Assembly: GCF_014193695.1 (NCBI RefSeq)
Contig: NZ_JACHZR010000007.1
Span: 149,179 to 213,178 of the forward strand
Direction of reading: 5' to 3'
Origin: Rhizobium sp. BK316
GTDB lineage: Bacteria > Pseudomonadota > Alphaproteobacteria > Rhizobiales > Rhizobiaceae
Length of the DNA stretch: 64,000 nt
The notes beneath the pieces are model-generated. The model ran no database searches, was not told where the DNA came from, and saw only the letters and a list, made by a program, of their open reading frames with translations. Position 1 is the stretch's first letter; each line of letters opens with the position of its first letter. The position numbers and the translations under genes are program-made. Positions 43,514 through 51,523 of the stretch are shown one piece after another.

Positions 43514-45766
43514 TTAAAGTTTTTTCGTGCTGTAGCTTTGTGTAACCTCAATCTCCTTAACGGCTGTTTTCCGTTCGTGTTCTGTAAAAATTGCCTCCTC
43601 ATCATAAATCTTCTTTGCCTGATCCCACTCTCCGATCTCAACGAGATAATGAGCATAAGTTACAAGGTATGCGCGATAGTTAGTCCTACTATCCTCAACA
43701 TCCCGCGCACCCACCATCTCTCGCATGCCGTCCAGAACAGATAATGCCCTGCTTTTATTGCCGTCCTTCAATAAAATCTCAGCATATATACGTTGTGGCT
43801 CAAATAATGTTGGTGTTTTCACAATTGCACTATCAATCAAGCGGAGGGCCTCTTTGTTATTTCCCCATAAATGTTCGAATTCCGCTTTTCGCGTGGTGTA
43901 AAAAGACTTGCCGCCTTCCTCCCCCACTTTCGATAAGATATCAAACATATCGTTGATTTCTGTTACACGCCTGGCATTGCGCCCATGTTTCTTCACGAGG
44001 ACGGCCAGAAGAATATCGACTACATACGGGTTACGCTGAGCGTAACTAAATGCCTCGCGAGCAAATTTTTCAGCTTCATCAAGATTGTCTCTAGCCAAGC
44101 AAATAGCAGCAATCTCTCGAGCGGCGGAAATATTTCCAGGGGAGAAATCATATGACTCCCGGAAAAACTTTTCAGCCGTCGGAAGACGCCCCTTCAAGCG
44201 AGCATTGAAACCCTCAAAAAATGCTATGTTGCTCTTTACCCAATCATTTCCATTTAGGCCCTTAAGCTTTTTGATTCCTCCCGCAAACGCTACCACATCT
44301 CCCGTTCTCGCCGCAGGCAAACAGATGTATCGGCAAGCAGCAACTACTCCCTCCAACGATAATCGATCGGATCCTTTTAAGCCCTCCTGAGCATAGCGAA
44401 TGCTCCGTTCCCATGCCCGCTGGTCGTAAGATCGCTTGGCCATCCAGACATAGTGAGACGGCAAGAGAAAAGCTGCCGCAAAGCCGGACATTTCGTCATT
44501 GGTGCTCAAAGACGCCAAGATAGCGGTGTCTACGAGCGCAACGGGCGCCGTTCCCTCCTCAAGCCTCACAGACAGCGAGTTGGCGATACTTCGCATAGCA
44601 TTCTGCTCGACATCGCGGGGAATCCTAACGCGTTTGTCGCGCTCAACTGCAACAAGCACCGCAGGTGAGACTTGAAACCGATCCCCGTCACCATCAACCA
44701 CGTGGAGATTAGCTAGTCTCGACAAAGCATCGCTAACGGACTGGGCATCAATTTCCAATGCGGCAACGATCGCGCTAAAATCTAGCTCAGGGACAGCCCG
44801 CAGAACTGCGAGAATTTTAAGTTCTATATCGTTAAATTCGATTTTTGATACGTATTCAGAGCTCTGCCTATGCTTCCAATCAATAAAATCGCCCGGACTC
44901 GCAAGAAATGCCTCGACTCCGCGCTCCGAAATTTCTTCAACAAGCCTATATATATTAAACGGGTGACCATCACTCAGCTTAATTAGGGCGTCTAGAGCTT
45001 CAATCGAAAGAGTAATGTCTTTGTCCTTGGTAAGCCGCGACAGCAGTCGTTTCGCCGCCTCATATGGAAGAGCGCGGACACCGACATATGCAATATCGTT
45101 CTGGGATCTCCTTAGTTTCTTCGGCGTCATTCGCGGCGCAATTATGATCGCTGGTGGGTGGGGTCTGGGGGAGAGTTTTGAGATCACCGCATCCAGCTCT
45201 TCGGTAAGCGCTCCGGAGTCCGTGAGAATACCCCCATTATCGATAAGGAACGCCGTTTCTTGTGCGGGCAGCAAGCCATTCAGCAAATCAGCAGTTTGGC
45301 GACGCTTCTCATCGATGCCCGCAAGTTCGAACGCTTGTATGCGCTCTCTGAATTCTCTAGCCGTCAACGTGGGACGCAAAGTGGTGAGAATATTCCGATA
45401 AAGTTCATGAATACTGGAAAACGCATCGACTTTTACGCTCGGTATGACCCTCCCCGAGCGAGGGTAGTGGCTCTGGTAAAAGCTTCGAGCGAGACTTCTT
45501 CTGCCGGACCCAAAATTACCAGAGATAAATATGCCTTTGGCAGGGGGACGGTTATGATCTGAGATCTGATCCTCGAGCTCTTTCAGCTCTGTTTCTCGAC
45601 CCAAGAACGGATGAAACGAGCTTTCAGCAGCCTGCTTCACTGAGATCAAAGTCCCTTCGATCAGTCTAGCCGCACTTTCAGGTGTTAAGGTTTTTCTGAC
45701 GATGTTGAAGAATTTCGCGTTGCTGGACGCCTGAGAGGCGGTTCTAGCCAATTTCGACGCCGACAT
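43514..45766 (-). CDS. STAND-like P-loop NTPase with C-terminal TPR-like repeats
   Basis: A 750-residue cytoplasmic protein. FHPFLGRETELKELEDQI (about 51-68) starts the NTPase module. The P-loop reads ISGNFGSGRRSLA (about 81-93) with arginines where GK[ST] is usual, a variant I associate with bacterial TIR-linked NTPases, and TAFLIDNGG (171-179) is the Walker B. A winged-helix-like part follows to about 400. From about 455 come helical TPR-like repeats (AEKFFRESYDFSPGNISAAR, AEKFAREAFSYAQRNPYVVD). No TIR or other effector domain precedes the NTPase, so it is either a sensor/ATPase working with a partner or a truncated form. The gene is clearly AT-richer than its neighbours and starts 56 bp after tRNA-Ser, suggesting acquisition. 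A defence role is speculation. Confidence 0.75.
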   Translation of the reverse strand: MSASKLARTASQASSNAKFFNIVRKTLTPESAARLIEGTLISVKQAAESSFHPFLGRETELKELEDQISDHNRPPAKGIFISGNFGSGRRSLARSFYQSHYPRSGRVIPSVKVDAFSSIHELYRNILTTLRPTLTAREFRERIQAFELAGIDEKRRQTADLLNGLLPAQETAFLIDNGGILTDSGALTEELDAVISKLSPRPHPPAIIIAPRMTPKKLRRSQNDIAYVGVRALPYEAAKRLLSRLTKDKDITLSIEALDALIKLSDGHPFNIYRLVEEISERGVEAFLASPGDFIDWKHRQSSEYVSKIEFNDIELKILAVLRAVPELDFSAIVAALEIDAQSVSDALSRLANLHVVDGDGDRFQVSPAVLVAVERDKRVRIPRDVEQNAMRSIANSLSVRLEEGTAPVALVDTAILASLSTNDEMSGFAAAFLLPSHYVWMAKRSYDQRAWERSIRYAQEGLKGSDRLSLEGVVAACRYICLPAARTGDVVAFAGGIKKLKGLNGNDWVKSNIAFFEGFNARLKGRLPTAEKFFRESYDFSPGNISAAREIAAICLARDNLDEAEKFAREAFSYAQRNPYVVDILLAVLVKKHGRNARRVTEINDMFDILSKVGEEGGKSFYTTRKAEFEHLWGNNKEALRLIDSAIVKTPTLFEPQRIYAEILLKDGNKSRALSVLDGMREMVGARDVEDSRTNYRAYLVTYAHYLVEIGEWDQAKKIYDEEAIFTEHERKTAVKEIEVTQSYSTKKL

Positions 45767-45822
45767 CTAAGATGCGTAGAAGTCAGAAGATCACAGGGAA
45801 ACTTACGGCCCAAAGCCCAGCA

Positions 45823-45912
45823 TGGCGGAGAGGGTGGGATTTGAACCCACGATACCCTTGCAGGTATGCCGCATTTCGAGTGCGGTGCATTCGACCACTC
45901 TGCCACCTCTCC
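45823..45912 (-). tRNA. tRNA-Ser (anticodon CGA)
   Basis: The 90-nt gene folds as a class II tRNA. GGAGAGG pairs with CCTCTCC in the acceptor stem, with G as discriminator and an encoded CCA. The anticodon stem-loop CCGCA-CTCGAAA-TGCGG places CGA at the anticodon, reading serine UCG. A long variable arm and GGTTCAAATCC in the T-arm confirm tRNA-Ser. Its 3' end faces the AT-rich NTPase gene. Confidence 0.96.
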
Positions 45913-45947
45913 GCGGTCTTGGTCGGCGCTTGTTCGGCGCGGGCGTT

Positions 45948-45976
45948 CTCATAACGAGCAAATGACAGGCTGGCAA
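45948..45976 (-). promoter_or_regulatory. Likely tRNA-Ser promoter
   Basis: On the minus strand TTGCCA (45971-45976) and TATGAG (45948-45953) are separated by 17 bp. The start of transcription would fall near 45941, about 29 bp before the mature tRNA. Confidence 0.55.
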
Positions 45977-46008
45977 GCCGAAATCTCAAGCTTTTCCATC
46001 CTTTTGCC

Positions 46009-46037
46009 TTGACACCTTTTTGTCACTCGCGTATCCC
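46009..46037 (+). promoter_or_regulatory. Likely rplU-rpmA promoter and leader
   Basis: TTGACA (46009-46014) and TATCCC (46032-46037) are separated by 17 bp. This leaves an untranslated leader of about 170 nt before rplU. I found no open frame in the leader; ribosomal protein operons often use such leaders for feedback control, but I cannot identify a binding structure here. Confidence 0.55.
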
Positions 46038-46215
46038 GCATCGGCAATAGGAGCGGAGTAGTCCGCGCCTGCCCGCCTCGCGCTCGCGTGGGGTTTCACC
46101 GGCAGACCAGAGTTCCGGGCCAGTTCCCTGAAATCCCTGCTTAACTTCGACTGATAAGAAGACAGCCACCTGCCTGTTGCGGGGAGAGCTGGATCGAACA
46201 TGAAAGGATAAAATA

Positions 46216-46533
46216 ATGTTCGCAGTCATCAAGACCGGCGGTAAGCAGTACCGTGTGGCAGCCAACGACGTGCTGACCATCGAGAAGCTTGAAGCCTCCG
46301 CTGGCGACTCCATTGAATTCACCGAAGTCCTCGTGATCGGCGAAGGTGCCGACGCAGCGATCGGTGCGCCCTTCGTAGCCGGCGCCTCCGTCAAGGCGGA
46401 AGTCGTCGACCAGACCCGCGGCAAGAAGGTCATCGCCTTCAAGAAGCGTCGTCGTCAGAATTCGAAGCGTTCGCGCGGCCATCGCCAGCATCACACGGTT
46501 GTCCGCATCACGGACATCGTGGCCGCCAAGTAA
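46216..46533 (+). CDS. rplU: 50S ribosomal protein L21
   Basis: The 105-residue protein starts MFAVIKTGGKQYRVAANDVL, the L21 signature, and has the C-terminal basic segment KKVIAFKKRRRQNSKRSRGH that contacts 23S rRNA. Length is normal for L21. AAAGGATAAAATA precedes the ATG, giving a clear ribosome site. rpmA follows after 34 bp. Confidence 0.98.
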   Translation: MFAVIKTGGKQYRVAANDVLTIEKLEASAGDSIEFTEVLVIGEGADAAIGAPFVAGASVKAEVVDQTRGKKVIAFKKRRRQNSKRSRGHRQHHTVVRITDIVAAK

Positions 46534-46567
46534 GATCAACGGGTTTCAGGTTTAAAGGAGAACTCCA

Positions 46568-46837
46568 ATGGCACATAAAAAAGCTGGCGGTTCCTCGCGC
46601 AACGGTCGCGATTCCGAATCCAAGCGCCTCGGCGTGAAGAAGTTCGGCGGCGAGAACGTCGTAGCCGGCAACATCATCGTTCGCCAGCGCGGTACGCAGT
46701 GGCACCCGGGCGCCAATGTCGGCCTCGGCAAGGATCATACTATTTTTGCGCTTACGGCTGGCAATGTGGACTACCGAACGAAGGCCAATGGTCGCGTATA
46801 CGTGTCTGTAATGCCGAAAGCGGAAGCAGCGGAATAA
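46568..46837 (+). CDS. rpmA: 50S ribosomal protein L27
   Basis: The 89-residue protein starts MAHKKAGGSSRNGRDSESKR, the invariant L27 N-terminus that reaches towards the peptidyl transferase centre. GGNVIVRQRGTQWHPG-type sequence (here AGNIIVRQRGTQWHPGANVG) follows. The ribosome site AAAGGAG lies 7 bp before the ATG. A strong terminator closes the rplU-rpmA unit. Confidence 0.98.
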   Translation: MAHKKAGGSSRNGRDSESKRLGVKKFGGENVVAGNIIVRQRGTQWHPGANVGLGKDHTIFALTAGNVDYRTKANGRVYVSVMPKAEAAE

Positions 46838-46907
46838 GCCGGTAGCGCTCAAAAACAGCCGGCGTCTCATCGACCCGGCTGGCCATACCAGGTTCAGTCC
46901 AGAAACA

Positions 46908-46939
46908 GGGGAGATGGGGCGCCATCTCCCCTTTTTCTT
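46908..46939 (+). terminator. Terminator of rplU-rpmA
   Basis: GGGGAGATGG (46908-46917) pairs perfectly with CCATCTCCCC (46922-46931) around GGCG and is followed by TTTTTCTTT, a textbook Rho-independent terminator 70 bp after the rpmA stop. Confidence 0.92.
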
Positions 46940-46961
46940 TGTCCAAACAGGAGGACTGAAC

Positions 46962-47618
46962 ATGCAAGGCGAATTGATGAGGGTCGACCAATCACGGTCA
47001 CCCCGGGAAGACCAGCGGTCTCCCATGGAACGGCTGAGGCCGGAGCGGTTAAGGACCGATTGCCCTGTCTTGTTATCGGAAAGGCTCGTCATGCGCGCGC
47101 CCCACGAGGAAGACATTGACGCCCTTGCCCATCTCGCCAACAACGCCAAAGTCGCCACCATGGTATCGCGTATGCCGCACCCCTATACCGCCAATGATGC
47201 CGCCGACTTTGTTTGGCGTACGCGAAATGGCGAGATTGGTAAGTGCGTCTATGCCATCACCAAGGCCGAAAACGGTGCCTTCATGGGCTGCTGCGGAGTA
47301 GAGCCGCACACCGATGAAAGGACCGTCGAGATCGGTTACTGGCTGGGTGAACCCCATTGGAACCAGGGTTATATGACCGAGGCCTGTCATGCGCTCGTCG
47401 ACATGGTGTTCAGGACGCGGCAGCAGGTGGAGCAGATCGATGCCCGTTGCCGGGTCATGAACGTCGCCTCACGCCGCGTCATCCAGAAGTGCGGCTTCCA
47501 GTTCCAGGGATCCGGCCTTGCCGCCTCGCTGGCGCTCGGCAGCAACGTGCCGGTCGAATGGTACCGGCTCGACCGCAAGACCTGGATGTCGCTGAGAAGC
47601 TGGGGGGCAATCTCATGA
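46962..47618 (+). CDS. GNAT family N-acetyltransferase
   Basis: A 218-residue acetyltransferase of the RimJ/RimL type. SERLVMRAPHEEDIDALAHL opens the domain, and EIGYWLGEPHWNQGYMTEAC supplies the acetyl-CoA binding region. NVASRRVIQKCGFQFQG is the C-terminal helix pattern of ribosomal-protein and small-molecule N-acetyltransferases. AGGAGGACTGAAC precedes the ATG at 46962. Its stop overlaps the start of a second, related gene, so the pair is co-translated. The amine substrate is unknown. Confidence 0.88.
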   Translation: MQGELMRVDQSRSPREDQRSPMERLRPERLRTDCPVLLSERLVMRAPHEEDIDALAHLANNAKVATMVSRMPHPYTANDAADFVWRTRNGEIGKCVYAITKAENGAFMGCCGVEPHTDERTVEIGYWLGEPHWNQGYMTEACHALVDMVFRTRQQVEQIDARCRVMNVASRRVIQKCGFQFQGSGLAASLALGSNVPVEWYRLDRKTWMSLRSWGAIS

Positions 47619-48202
47619 GTTCGGTTACCCTTCAGCGGCCCAAGAGCAAGCCCATGATGCCCGGCCCTGCGCCGGCCATCACCACTGCCAGGCTGACGCT
47701 TCGCCCCCACAGGCTGAGCGACGCTCCGGCAATCGCGGAATCGCTTTCCGATTTCGCGGTCACCCGCATGCTGGCCCGCGTTCCCGCCCCCTACGACCGG
47801 CAGGATGCGCTGGACTGGCTGGTTCCGGTCACATCTGGCGTAATGCCGGACTGGGTACTGGCGATAACAGGCAGTGACGACGTCCATATCGGCAATGTGT
47901 CGATCGAGCTTCGTCACGGCCGCTGGCACCTCGGCTACTGGCTGAACCGCTACTACTGGCGGCGCGGCTATATGAGCGAGGCGGCAGAAGCCGTGCTCGA
48001 GCGTTTCTCGCGGCGTATGCCTGATGTGCCGGTTCATTCGGGCGTCTTTGCCGACAACCCTGCTTCGCTCCGGCTGCAGGAGAAGCTCGGTTTCCGGATG
48101 ACCGGCTGCAGCGAAATCTATTCTTTCGCCCGCAACACCATGGTCGCCCATATCGAAACCGTGCTTCAGCCTGGCGCTCTGCAGCAGAAAAAGGTCGCCT
48201 GA
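47615..48202 (+). CDS. GNAT family N-acetyltransferase, second of a pair
   Basis: This 195-residue protein has the same layout as its neighbour: TARLTLRPHRLSDAPAIAES, LGYWLNRYYWRRGYMSEAAE and NPASLRLQEKLGFRMTG. The two genes look like a diverged tandem duplication and overlap by ATGA at 47615-47618. It ends just before a compound palindromic repeat. Relatives acetylate ribosomal proteins or small amines. Confidence 0.88.
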   Translation: MSSVTLQRPKSKPMMPGPAPAITTARLTLRPHRLSDAPAIAESLSDFAVTRMLARVPAPYDRQDALDWLVPVTSGVMPDWVLAITGSDDVHIGNVSIELRHGRWHLGYWLNRYYWRRGYMSEAAEAVLERFSRRMPDVPVHSGVFADNPASLRLQEKLGFRMTGCSEIYSFARNTMVAHIETVLQPGALQQKKVA

Positions 48203-48225
48203 CATCGGAAGGACGCCGCTCTGAT

Positions 48226-48329
48226 GCATGTCGCACAAAAGTGTGCAGCGGTTTTGTGATAACGACATGCACGAAACGAAGACCTTAAAGCGAGGTGAGC
48301 GATCTGAAAGATCGCGGCACGCTTTAAGG
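48226..48329. repeat. Rhizobial compound palindromic intergenic repeat
   Basis: Two palindromes stand side by side. The first runs from GCATGTCG (48226-48233) to CGACATGC (48263-48270) with inner CAAAA/TTTTG. The second runs from CCTTAAAGCG (48283-48292) to CGCTTTAAGG (48320-48329) with inner GATCT-GAA-AGATC. The sequence is a type I know as widespread between rhizobial genes. It fills the gap between convergent genes and may end transcription on both sides. Confidence 0.75.
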
Positions 48330-48340
48330 GCGGCGTCTCC

Positions 48341-49207
48341 TCAATCGCCGATCTCGACCCGCAGGGGAAAATGGTCGGAACCCAGGGAATCCGTATCGAT
48401 GACGGCGGATTTTAATCGGTCCTTGAGGCCGCAACTGACGAAGCAATAATCGAGATGCATGCGCTTGCCGTGATCTTTCGGATCCATCCAGCTGTAGCTT
48501 CCGGGCTTATGGGCTCCGAGCGCCGCAAAGGCGTCAATCGGCGTGCCGATTCGCGCCGTGCGGCCGTAAAACCGGTCGACGGATCCGGCAAAGGCACAAT
48601 ATTCCGGCGATTCCGGCTCCATGTTGAAGTCGCCCATAATGACATAATCGTCCGGCAGCGGCGGCTCGGAAAGCCCGAATTCGTGGGCACCACTCAGCGA
48701 CGAGCCCTCTTGAATAAAGGCATTGATGCGGTCGGTGAGATGGTGAAGCTGCGCAATGCGCTCGTCGGCGGAAACATGGTCGAGATGAACGGAATAGACC
48801 CGGATCGCGCCACCTGGCGCGGCAATAACGGCTTCCGTGGCACCGCGCTGGAGATTGATCTTCTCTACCGTGCGACTACGCGGCAGAAGCAGCGTTCGCG
48901 TCGACAGGATGGGCCAGCGCGACAGCACCATGTTGCCGAACTGGAACCGGGTGCCGCGCGGCGGAGAAACCTCCCCCTCCGGCGCCACGGCGTGCATGTC
49001 GCAGGCCGGTCCATAGACCCAGAAATGGTCGGGAAACAGGGCCGCGATCGCAGCCGGCATGTCGGCATAATCGTTCCGGACGAAGCCTCTCGTCACCTCC
49101 TGCAGAGCTATGACCTCGGCGCCTTCGAGACTTTCGGCGATACGTTCCAGATCGTATCTGCCATCAAGACCGAAGCCGTACTGTATGTTATAGCTCGCAA
49201 AAATCAC
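48341..49207 (-). CDS. Endonuclease/exonuclease/phosphatase family protein
   Basis: A 288-residue protein of the EEP superfamily (DNase I/Exo III fold). ASYNIQYGFG opens the fold, VIALQEVTRG gives the catalytic glutamate, VYSVHLDHVS and IMGDFNMEP carry the catalytic D and DFN residues, and GSDHFPLRVEIGD ends with the catalytic histidine. Such enzymes hydrolyse phosphodiesters in DNA, inositol phosphates or lipids. I place the start at GTG 49207, with GGAGG 12 bp before it. It diverges from obgE. Confidence 0.87.
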   Translation of the reverse strand: MIFASYNIQYGFGLDGRYDLERIAESLEGAEVIALQEVTRGFVRNDYADMPAAIAALFPDHFWVYGPACDMHAVAPEGEVSPPRGTRFQFGNMVLSRWPILSTRTLLLPRSRTVEKINLQRGATEAVIAAPGGAIRVYSVHLDHVSADERIAQLHHLTDRINAFIQEGSSLSGAHEFGLSEPPLPDDYVIMGDFNMEPESPEYCAFAGSVDRFYGRTARIGTPIDAFAALGAHKPGSYSWMDPKDHGKRMHLDYCFVSCGLKDRLKSAVIDTDSLGSDHFPLRVEIGD

Positions 49208-49290
49208 GATATTCTTTGACCTCCGCCTGAACCGCCTATATCGAATGGGCCAAGAGGGGTCGCCCAAACGCACTGAGTACTGGAAGTAAA

Positions 49291-50361
49291 ATGAAATTTC
49301 TCGATGAAGCAAAGGTCTATATCCGGTCGGGTGATGGTGGCGCGGGCAGCGTTTCCTTCCGCCGTGAGAAATTCATCGAGTTCGGCGGGCCTGACGGAGG
49401 CGACGGCGGGCGCGGCGGCGACGTCTGGGTGGAGGCCGTCAACGGCCTCAATACGCTGATCGATTTCCGCTACCAGCAGCACTTCAAGGCCAAGGTCGGC
49501 ATGCATGGCATGGGCAAGAACCGCACCGGCGCCAACGGCGACGACGTAACGCTCAAGGTTCCTGTCGGCACGCAGATTTTTGAAGAGGATCAGGAAACCC
49601 TGATCTGCGACCTCACGGCAGAAGGCCAGCGATTCTGCCTCGCCAAGGGTGGCAATGGTGGTTTCGGCAACGCCCACTTCAAGTCTTCGGTCAATCAGGC
49701 GCCGGACTGGGCCAATCCCGGCCTGGAGGGCGAAGAAAAGACCATCTGGCTGCACCTGAAGCTGATTGCCGATGCCGGCCTCGTCGGCCTGCCGAATGCC
49801 GGCAAGTCCACCTTCCTCGCTTCCGTCACGCGCGCGCGTCCGAAGATCGCCAACTATCCTTTCACGACGCTGCACCCGAACCTCGGTGTTGCCACCATCG
49901 ACGAGCGGGAATTCATCCTTGCCGATATTCCCGGCCTCATCGAGGGCGCACATGAGGGCGTGGGGATCGGCGACCGCTTCCTCGGCCATGTCGAGCGCAC
50001 GCGTGTACTGCTGCATCTCGTCTCTGCCCAGGAGGAAAAGGTCGGCAAGGCCTATAAGACGGTGAAGCACGAGCTCGAAGCCTATGGCAACGACCTGATC
50101 GACAAGCCGGAAATCGTCGCGCTCTCGCAGATCGACGTACTCGACGATGCGACCCTGAAGAAAAAGGCCAAGGAACTCGCCAAGGCCTGCGGCAAGACAC
50201 CATTTCTCATTTCCGCCGTCACCGGCATGGGAATGACCGAGGTGCTGCGCGCGCTGCGCGACATCATCGTCGAAGCCAATACCGAAGAAAAGCCCGCCAA
50301 GACACCGAAGCTGCGCCATCGCGACATAATCCTGAGCGACGAGGACGAGGCGGATGAGTAG
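49291..50361 (+). CDS. obgE: GTPase ObgE (CgtA)
   Basis: A 356-residue Obg GTPase. MKFLDEAKVYIRSGDGGAGS starts the glycine-rich Obg fold (1-158). The GTPase domain carries G1 GLPNAGKST, G2 YPFTTLHPNLG and G3 DIPGLIEGAHEG. Obg acts in late 50S assembly and growth control. The ATG at 49291 has GGAAG upstream. The last codons overlap proB by 8 bp, forming an obgE-proB-proA-nadD operon. Confidence 0.97.
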   Translation: MKFLDEAKVYIRSGDGGAGSVSFRREKFIEFGGPDGGDGGRGGDVWVEAVNGLNTLIDFRYQQHFKAKVGMHGMGKNRTGANGDDVTLKVPVGTQIFEEDQETLICDLTAEGQRFCLAKGGNGGFGNAHFKSSVNQAPDWANPGLEGEEKTIWLHLKLIADAGLVGLPNAGKSTFLASVTRARPKIANYPFTTLHPNLGVATIDEREFILADIPGLIEGAHEGVGIGDRFLGHVERTRVLLHLVSAQEEKVGKAYKTVKHELEAYGNDLIDKPEIVALSQIDVLDDATLKKKAKELAKACGKTPFLISAVTGMGMTEVLRALRDIIVEANTEEKPAKTPKLRHRDIILSDEDEADE

Positions 50362-51523
50362 CCGTAAGCCGCTGGACCGCTATCGCCGCGTCGTCATCAA
50401 GATCGGCTCGGCCTTGCTGGTGGACCGCAAGACCGGCCTGAAGAAAGCCTGGCTCGATGCCATGTGCGCCGATATCGCCGCGCTGAAGTCCAAAGGCGTC
50501 GATGTCCTCGTGGTATCGTCAGGTGCCATTGCCCTCGGCCGCTCGGTGCTCGATCTTCCCTCCGGCGCGCTGAAGCTGGAAGAAAGCCAGGCGGCAGCGG
50601 CAGTCGGCCAGATCGTGCTGGCACGAGCCTGGTCGGAAAGCCTTTCGCGCGACGAGATCGTCGCCGGCCAGATCCTGCTGACACTCGGCGATACCGAAGA
50701 GCGGCGCCGGTACCTCAACGCCCGCGCCACCATCAACCAGCTTCTGAAGATCGGCGCCGTGCCGATCATCAATGAAAACGACACGGTCGCAACCAGCGAA
50801 ATCCGCTATGGCGATAACGACCGCCTCGCAGCCCGCGTCGCCACGATGACCGGCGCCGACCTGCTGATCCTTCTTTCTGATATCGACGGCCTCTATACCG
50901 CGCCGCCGCATCTCGATCCGGATGCACAATTCCTGGAAACCATTGCCGAAATCACCCCCGAGATCGAGGCCATGGCTGGCGGCGCCGCCTCCGAACTCTC
51001 GCGCGGCGGCATGCGCACCAAGATCGATGCCGGCAAGATCGCGACGACCTCCGGCTGCGCCATGATCATCGCGTCAGGCAAGCCTGATAATCCGCTTTCA
51101 GCCATCGAAAAGGGCGCGCGCTCGTCCTGGTTTGCACCATCAGGCACGCCCGTGACCGCCCGCAAGACCTGGATTGCCGGGCAGCTACAGCCGGCCGGCG
51201 CATTGCATCTCGATGACGGTGCCGTCACGGCGCTCGGCGCCGGCAAGAGCCTGCTTCCGGCAGGCGTGCGCAGCATCTCCGGCAATTTTTCTCGCGGCGA
51301 CACGGTCGCGATCATCGCGCCCTCCGGCCGCGAGATCGCCCGTGGGCTCGTCAGTTACGACGCGGAGGAAGCCCGCCAGATCGCCGGCCGCAAATCGGCT
51401 GACATTGAGGCGATCCTCGGTTATCCCGGCCGCGCCGCCATGGTCCATCGCGACGATATGGTGATGACCGCGCAGATCGGTTCGAAATCGGAAAGGCAGA
51501 AGAAGGACGCAAGCTATGCTTGA
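50354..51523 (+). CDS. proB: Glutamate 5-kinase
   Basis: The 389-residue enzyme phosphorylates glutamate to glutamyl-5-phosphate, the first step of proline synthesis. It has the amino acid kinase domain (about 10-265: RVVIKIGSALL, VVSSGAIALGR, INENDTVATSEIRYGDND) and a C-terminal PUA domain (about 285-370). Proline feedback inhibition is usual for this family. It overlaps obgE by 8 bp and proA by 8 bp. Confidence 0.97.
   Translation: MSSRKPLDRYRRVVIKIGSALLVDRKTGLKKAWLDAMCADIAALKSKGVDVLVVSSGAIALGRSVLDLPSGALKLEESQAAAAVGQIVLARAWSESLSRDEIVAGQILLTLGDTEERRRYLNARATINQLLKIGAVPIINENDTVATSEIRYGDNDRLAARVATMTGADLLILLSDIDGLYTAPPHLDPDAQFLETIAEITPEIEAMAGGAASELSRGGMRTKIDAGKIATTSGCAMIIASGKPDNPLSAIEKGARSSWFAPSGTPVTARKTWIAGQLQPAGALHLDDGAVTALGAGKSLLPAGVRSISGNFSRGDTVAIIAPSGREIARGLVSYDAEEARQIAGRKSADIEAILGYPGRAAMVHRDDMVMTAQIGSKSERQKKDASYA

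Noticed and set aside
43105..45912. A tRNA-integrated genomic island with a duplicated tRNA 3' end
   Set aside because: I looked for a second copy of the tRNA-Ser 3' end between 43105 and 43514 and found none, and no integrase gene is present. The NTPase still looks acquired, but a classical attL/attR pair is not supported here.
49204..50319. A 371-codon minus-strand frame opposite obgE
   Set aside because: obgE is unmistakable on the plus strand; the antisense frame has no motif.
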